Assembly: GCA_025201865.1 (NCBI GenBank)
Contig: MU602687.1
Span: 50,842-82,593, forward strand
Direction: 5' to 3'
Source of the DNA: Ramicandelaber brevisporus
Taxonomy: Eukaryota; Kickxellomycota; Ramicandelaberales; Ramicandelaberaceae
DNA: 31,752 bases
Part shown: piece after piece, positions 26,927-31,752 of the stretch
Layout: each line of letters begins with the position of its first letter
How positions within the stretch are numbered: position 1 is the first letter of the stretch
Notes under the pieces: model-generated
Seen by the model: only the letters and a program-made list of their open reading frames with translations
Database searches by the model: none
Told to the model about the DNA's origin: nothing
Translations under genes and position numbers: made by a program

Positions 26927-27379
26927 TAACTTAACCTTATTTCATTCCCCTTCTCTTTCTATTACCCTTTCCTCCCCTTTCCACTTTCCCCCTTTTCCTC
27001 TTTCGATTTTCCTATGTTTTATCTGGTTTTCATTCATCTGTTGTTTTCATTTTTACTCTATTTCCGATCACCTTAAATAGCTCAAAGTCTAGCCTTCTCT
27101 CGCTTAACCAGCTCTGCTGCGTAAAATGACTGCGTAGATACGACTGCGTTGAATACTGCGGAAGAAAAATAAACGCAGCTGGACGCATGTCTTGGCTGGG
27201 GGAACAAAGTGTATATATCTTTCAAGCAAATGTGAGTCCTCTTCGTTTCCTAGTCCTCGCCTGTGGCTGTGTTTGTTGACGCTGTGCAACTTGCTTCCTG
27301 TTTATTACTCATCTGTTTTCATTCTTTTTTATAACACAACAACCAACTAGACAAATACACACGTATATACTTGTCCTTT
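26927..27379. promoter_or_regulatory. Intergenic: 3' flank of the Ser/Asn-rich gene and SSD1-like promoter
   Basis: 453 bases. The first 130 are a C+T-rich 3' flank (CCCTTTCC-type tracts). Further on lie TATATAT at 27211-27217 and TTTTTTATAAC around 27325-27334, about 50 bases before the ATG, which are TATA candidates for the downstream gene. An A/C-rich leader (CAACAACCAAC) follows. No gene was seen. Confidence 0.45.
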
Positions 27380-30300
27380 ATGGATCGTAGCGAACGAGAG
27401 TCGACTGAAGCTCCTAATCCTGGCCGAGGCGGTCGAGGTGGAGGAAGTAGAGGTGGTCGAGGTAGTCGTGGTAGTCGTGGTAGTCGAGGCGGTCGTGGTG
27501 GAGCTCACAGCACCGCGCCTCGCCATCAGAACACTGCTGCTGCTGCTGCCGCTGCTGCTGCTAGTCTGCCACCTGCAACTGCAACTGCAGCCACAGCACA
27601 GGCTGCCGTTACTACCGAAGTAGACTTGGTTGGGTTGGCAGCTAGCCTTCGCTTGTCTGATGGCTCTCAACTCCAGGTAGCTAGCCATCCACAACAACAA
27701 CAGCAACAGCAACAGCACCACCACCACGACCAACATCGTCCTCAGCCTCAGCCTCATCGGGGTGAACCTCATGGTCATCGAGGCGGTCGTCACTCAACTG
27801 GATCGCGCGGTGGAGGTCATGGTGGCATCAGTAGTAGCTCTCACCAGCCAGTACATGCTCGCTCATTGTACGTTGATCGCGGTCCAGCCTCAGCTCCTAA
27901 TGGCCAACGTTCCCGCTCCGATCAAGACAGCAATGGCCGTGGCGGAGGTCGTGGCAGAGGCCGTGGTGGACATAGAGGTGGCTTATTTGGCGATGAAGAG
28001 CGTCAGAATTGGTTTGATGCATACATTCCAAAACATCGAGTTGAACAATTCCTGAGTAACACAAACAAGTACATCAATAGAGTTCATAACAAAGTGGCTG
28101 CAGCGGTGATTCAAGAAGAGCCGAAAGAAGATGGCGAAATTGCAGATGAATTACCAACAGTGGCTGGCGTATTACGCGAAGACTCAGAGACTCGCGAAGA
28201 GCCACTGGTGTTTTGTGGAACATTGCGTATTAATAAGAAGGCAACATCCGATGCATATGTAACGGTTGAACCAGTAATTTCATCCAGACAGCGCATTCCA
28301 GTACGTACTAGCACGGCTGTTAACGATTCAACTGATGGCGGTGTGACTAGTAGTGTAGCGATGGCTGATGGCTATGGAGGTGATAATGACCAATTCAAAC
28401 ATAAAGAGGATGAAGAAGGTGAAGAAGAAGATGAAGATGAGAAGGCAAAACGAGAGTTTATTAACAAGTACTGGGATTCCGTGGCCACGCTGGGTACATT
28501 TGGTGCAATTGTTGATGGTCTCGAGGATCCACCACAGGATGTGATGATCTATGGAGCCCGCAATCGCAATCGTGCAATGGATGGCGATTTGGTTGCGATT
28601 CAGATCTTATCAGCCAAGGAAGCCATGGAGCAGACTCGTAAACGCGATGGTGACAAAAACAAGGTCAAGGCTCGTATTCGTATGCAATATGGCGAAGTCA
28701 ACATCGACAAGGTCAAAGTTCAGTATGGTGAAAGCACTCCCACTGACTCAGATGCCGTCTCTGTCTCTACGCCAGCCCCATCGGATTCCGACTGGTCAAC
28801 AACTGCCATCATCACTTCGTCATCGAGTGAAGGAGCTGGCTCAGTGACATCTGCAATGCTCGAGAACCAGGGTGCATCTCAATCACCTGCACCATCTGAG
28901 AGCATTATTGCCGATAAGGACTCTGCTCCTGACGGCGAAGACTCTGATGATCTCAGCAGTGGCAAAGTATATGCCATGGGCAAGATTATCGCCATTCTGG
29001 ACCGTCCGATTGAGAAGCCCAGCTCCGGTGTCTTTATCCTCAAGCTGCCGAGCCAGATTCGCGGTCAGTCACAGCCTGAGATTAATGCATCTAGTTTGAT
29101 GGCAGCCACCCATTTGTGGTTCAAGCCATCTGACTTGCGCATGCCATTCATGTTCATTCCGCGAAATCCGCTGACCGGTAGCAGTCCTCTTCACATTGCA
29201 TTGTTCCAAGATCCTTCACTGCATTCTCGCCATATTGTACACTGGGCAAAGATGCGCAGCTGGCCCGAGCACAAGCAGTATCCCTATGGTACGCTGCTCC
29301 CACGCCCGAGTGAGCACTTGGAGACTTTGCTGAGGGACCGCACGGTTAAACTTGAAGCACAGCTGGCAGCCAAGATTGCAGCAGATACATCAGTCATTTT
29401 GGGTGAATGTGGTGTGACCGATGGCGGTGTATTCCCAGCTGAAGTCGTTGATGAGTTGCATAAGATGCTGGGCCAAGGTGAAGGTGAATGGCAGATTCCA
29501 CAAGATGAATACACCAATCGCAGAGTGATGACTGGTCATCGTATATTCAGCATTGATCCAAGCACTGCCAAGGATCTCGACGATGCATTGTCTGTCCGCA
29601 AGCTGTCTGTCCAAGAAGTTAACTCCATTATGAATGACCAGCCTGTCAAATCATCAGGTCCCTCGATGGGCTTCAAGTCATCCAAGTCACAGCACGAACA
29701 CACCGCCATGATAATTGATGATGCCGAGTACTACGAGATTGGCGTGCACATTGCCGATGTCTCTTACTTTGTCCGCCCTGATACAAAGCTTGACACGGAG
29801 GCTCAGAGCCGTGCCACTACCATCTACCTTGTCGATCGCGCTGTCCCGATGCTCCCGCACATTCTGTCTGAGCAGCTCTGCAGTCTCAACCCTGGCACAC
29901 CACGCTTGGCCTTCTCCGCAGTGTTTACCATCCGTGTCACCAAACCTGTCAGTGAAGAGTATCCGCATGACGACGTGTCCATTCTGCAGACTTGGCTCGG
30001 CCGCACAATCATTAACTCGTGCTGCAAAATGGCGTATCAGAATGCTCAAGCTGTCATTGAAGGTGGTCATCTGGATGCATATCCAGCCAGCAGCAGCGCT
30101 GAGGGCCGGCCGCAGCTGCCTCCAGTCTCGTTGTATCACGGTGTATCATCCGCTGATGTAGAGAATGATATTCTGCTGCTGGACAGGTTGGCCAAGAGCA
30201 TGCGTGCTCGCCGCTTTGCTACTGGATCAGTATCACTGGACAAGGTCAAGTTTGGATTCGATCTCGATACAATCAAGGTGCCATCGTCGAACAGCGATGT

Positions 30301-31708
30301 TCCTGTGCTTGGCAAGATTCCATCAGGCAGTTCGGTCCAAATCCAGCAAGACAGCAACCGCTTGATTGAAGAGTTCATGTTGCTGGCCAACACAGCCGTC
30401 GCCCACCACATTGCAGCATTCATGCCACGATCTGCGTTCCTTCGTCGCCATCCATTCCCGCTTGGTCGCAAGATGAACGAGTTCCTCAACAGCATGGCGT
30501 CCTTGGCTCCGCATTATCAACAGCTGCATCCAGACTGTGCTCCAGAAGACAATCCGTTTGCTTCATTCTCGGCCCGCTCTTCTCTTGAGATTCATCAGTC
30601 ACTCAGCAAGTTCACTGATGAACGTACACGAATGGCTGTTATTCAAATGTGCGTGGTTCCCATGCAGCGTGCTCGTTACTTCCCTGGTGGCGCCGTTCCT
30701 GCTGAGATTCGCAAGCACTATGCACTCAACGAAGATCTGTACACTCATTTCACGTCACCAATCCGCCGCTATCCTGATGTGATTGTGCACCGCATGGTGC
30801 AGCTGACTATCGATATTGCCAAGGAGCGTAACATGTCTATCAAGAGTGGGCTATCTGGCATTTACTCCATGGCCGCCACGGCTGGCCTCAAGAATCGTTC
30901 ATTTGCAACCATTTCCACAGCGAAGGCTGCGGATGCCGAGAAGCTGGCATTTTGGGAACACTCTGCTGTCACTCCAGTACCGCGCCTGGTCAACTCGACT
31001 AACGCCCGCCAGGCCACTGCCATGATCAATGTCAATGAGAGCGCAGTCACCTCTCGTCTTAAGCTCACCGCCGACAGCTTGGTTGAACTTGCCTCCCATT
31101 GCAATGCTCGCAAGGAATTGGCGCGTGCCGCTCAGGATAACTCTGACCGTCTCTTCATTACAGTCTTGCTGGTTCGTGCTATGCTCTCTTCAGCTTCTGC
31201 TCAAGCCATTGCTCGTAACCTCGCCATTGTTGCCAACGACGACAATGACCATGGCTCTGACATCATCAAGAATCCATTGGCAATTCCGCCAGGCTTGTAT
31301 CACTACGCTGAGGCCACTGTTATCGACGTTATGCCACGTGCCATCAAAGTCTATGTGCACGGATTCGGCATCGAGCGTCAGCTTCATTACGATCAGATGC
31401 AAATTAACAATGTTGAGCTTGATGCGAAGGGCAAATGGGTTCGATTGCATTGGTCCCAGGATGACAATTCGAGTGAGACTGCAATTAAGGAAATCAAGAT
31501 GGACGAAGCTGCTTTGCGCAAGATTTTGCACCCGTCCATGTTCTTTAACGCAAGTGACAAGGGTGTGAACGAAGGCATTGATTTGGAGAATCGGACTCAG
31601 AGCTTGAGAATTACGTCCATTGTTCGAGTCAAGGTTTATCCAGAGCTCAAAGAAAATGGATTTGCCCAGATGGAGGTCAACATGGCTCGTCCCATCCAGT
31701 TTGACTAA
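27380..31708 (+). CDS. SSD1: SSD1/DIS3L2-family RNB-domain RNA-binding protein
   Basis: A 1442-residue protein from the ATG at 27380; the upstream in-frame codon is TTG. SSD1-type proteins bind mRNA leaders and control translation and cell-wall gene expression; DIS3L2 enzymes degrade RNA 3' to 5'. Order: RGG/SRGG-rich N-terminus (10-40), Ala run, Gln/His run (about 105-120), more RGG (about 185-205), the SSD1-like FDAYIPKHR (about 211) with CGTLRINKK, and a cold-shock-like domain with RNRNRAMDGDLVAIQ (about 394). The RNB domain (about 715-1145) contains IDPSTAKDLDDA, HIADVSYFV (about 789), YTHFTSPIRRYPDV (about 1122-1135) and a degenerate S1-like end. D726, D732, D734 and D735 match the four RNase II catalytic aspartates. 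A Ser/Lys/His insertion of about 30 residues follows them. SSD1 orthology fits best; DIS3L2 is the alternative. Confidence 0.9.
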   Translation: MDRSERESTEAPNPGRGGRGGGSRGGRGSRGSRGSRGGRGGAHSTAPRHQNTAAAAAAAAASLPPATATAATAQAAVTTEVDLVGLAASLRLSDGSQLQVASHPQQQQQQQQHHHHDQHRPQPQPHRGEPHGHRGGRHSTGSRGGGHGGISSSSHQPVHARSLYVDRGPASAPNGQRSRSDQDSNGRGGGRGRGRGGHRGGLFGDEERQNWFDAYIPKHRVEQFLSNTNKYINRVHNKVAAAVIQEEPKEDGEIADELPTVAGVLREDSETREEPLVFCGTLRINKKATSDAYVTVEPVISSRQRIPVRTSTAVNDSTDGGVTSSVAMADGYGGDNDQFKHKEDEEGEEEDEDEKAKREFINKYWDSVATLGTFGAIVDGLEDPPQDVMIYGARNRNRAMDGDLVAIQILSAKEAMEQTRKRDGDKNKVKARIRMQYGEVNIDKVKVQYGESTPTDSDAVSVSTPAPSDSDWSTTAIITSSSSEGAGSVTSAMLENQGASQSPAPSESIIADKDSAPDGEDSDDLSSGKVYAMGKIIAILDRPIEKPSSGVFILKLPSQIRGQSQPEINASSLMAATHLWFKPSDLRMPFMFIPRNPLTGSSPLHIALFQDPSLHSRHIVHWAKMRSWPEHKQYPYGTLLPRPSEHLETLLRDRTVKLEAQLAAKIAADTSVILGECGVTDGGVFPAEVVDELHKMLGQGEGEWQIPQDEYTNRRVMTGHRIFSIDPSTAKDLDDALSVRKLSVQEVNSIMNDQPVKSSGPSMGFKSSKSQHEHTAMIIDDAEYYEIGVHIADVSYFVRPDTKLDTEAQSRATTIYLVDRAVPMLPHILSEQLCSLNPGTPRLAFSAVFTIRVTKPVSEEYPHDDVSILQTWLGRTIINSCCKMAYQNAQAVIEGGHLDAYPASSSAEGRPQLPPVSLYHGVSSADVENDILLLDRLAKSMRARRFATGSVSLDKVKFGFDLDTIKVPSSNSDVPVLGKIPSGSSVQIQQDSNRLIEEFMLLANTAVAHHIAAFMPRSAFLRRHPFPLGRKMNEFLNSMASLAPHYQQLHPDCAPEDNPFASFSARSSLEIHQSLSKFTDERTRMAVIQMCVVPMQRARYFPGGAVPAEIRKHYALNEDLYTHFTSPIRRYPDVIVHRMVQLTIDIAKERNMSIKSGLSGIYSMAATAGLKNRSFATISTAKAADAEKLAFWEHSAVTPVPRLVNSTNARQATAMINVNESAVTSRLKLTADSLVELASHCNARKELARAAQDNSDRLFITVLLVRAMLSSASAQAIARNLAIVANDDNDHGSDIIKNPLAIPPGLYHYAEATVIDVMPRAIKVYVHGFGIERQLHYDQMQINNVELDAKGKWVRLHWSQDDNSSETAIKEIKMDEAALRKILHPSMFFNASDKGVNEGIDLENRTQSLRITSIVRVKVYPELKENGFAQMEVNMARPIQFD

Positions 31709-31752
31709 GCTAAGCCATAATCAATGATCATATCATTATCTTCTTCCCCTTC

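Noticed and set aside
27090-27300. Possible tRNA or small RNA gene before the SSD1-like gene
   Set aside because: No cloverleaf, A/B box pair or terminal T run could be recognised by eye.

Overview
This is a nuclear window from a eukaryote, most probably an early-diverging, intron-poor fungus. Fungal signals are an SSD1-type RNB protein, a CCCH/CHY zinc-finger protein of a fungal type, a fungal-type monocarboxylate transporter, an ERG7-like oxidosqualene cyclase and an OrsD-type zinc-finger protein. Genes are long single open frames, densely packed, and rich in CAG/CAA-encoded glutamine runs and other low-complexity sequence. No convincing intron is needed for any gene except possibly the one broken at 25.1 kb. 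I cannot fix the phylum from the sequence alone; Kickxellomycotina/Zoopagomycota is a guess. No tRNA, rRNA, CRISPR or intact transposon was seen.

Layout. Positions 1-8384 hold three tandem minus-strand genes. I read them as diverged paralogues with one plan: low-complexity N-terminus, degenerate RRM-like domain, Ser/Arg-rich linker, a domain resembling the anticodon-binding fold seen in NCOA5-like coactivators, and (in the two complete copies) a short acidic helix and a Gln/Met-rich tail. The first runs off the left edge. Next on the minus strand come a gamma-tubulin complex GCP3/Spc98 gene (8679-11369), an oxidosqualene cyclase (11530-13704, with a 380-base assembly gap), an MCT-type transporter (14035-15402) and a CCCH + RWD-like + CHY zinc-finger gene (15963-18854). 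A divergent promoter separates the latter from a small plus-strand membrane protein of TMEM229/CmpB type (19128-19694). That gene converges on a minus-strand C2H2/OrsD-type gene whose C-terminus resembles the domain that precedes RecQ-like helicases in fungal mobile or subtelomeric genes (19806-22406).

A 1.5-kb, repeat-rich, pyrimidine-skewed region follows. It leads into a Ser/Asn-rich plus-strand gene (23914-26926) whose frame is broken by a perfect 97-bp tandem duplication. The window ends with a complete SSD1/DIS3L2-family gene (27380-31708) that keeps the four catalytic aspartates of the RNB domain.

The genes do not form a pathway. Loosely shared themes are RNA binding (the tandem family, the CCCH/CHY protein, the SSD1-like protein) and low-complexity, prion-like segments. 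The best leads are the diverging tandem triplication, the 97-bp frame-breaking duplication (mutation, assembly error or nascent intron), the helicase-less OrsD-type gene, and the active-site-neighbour changes in the cyclase.
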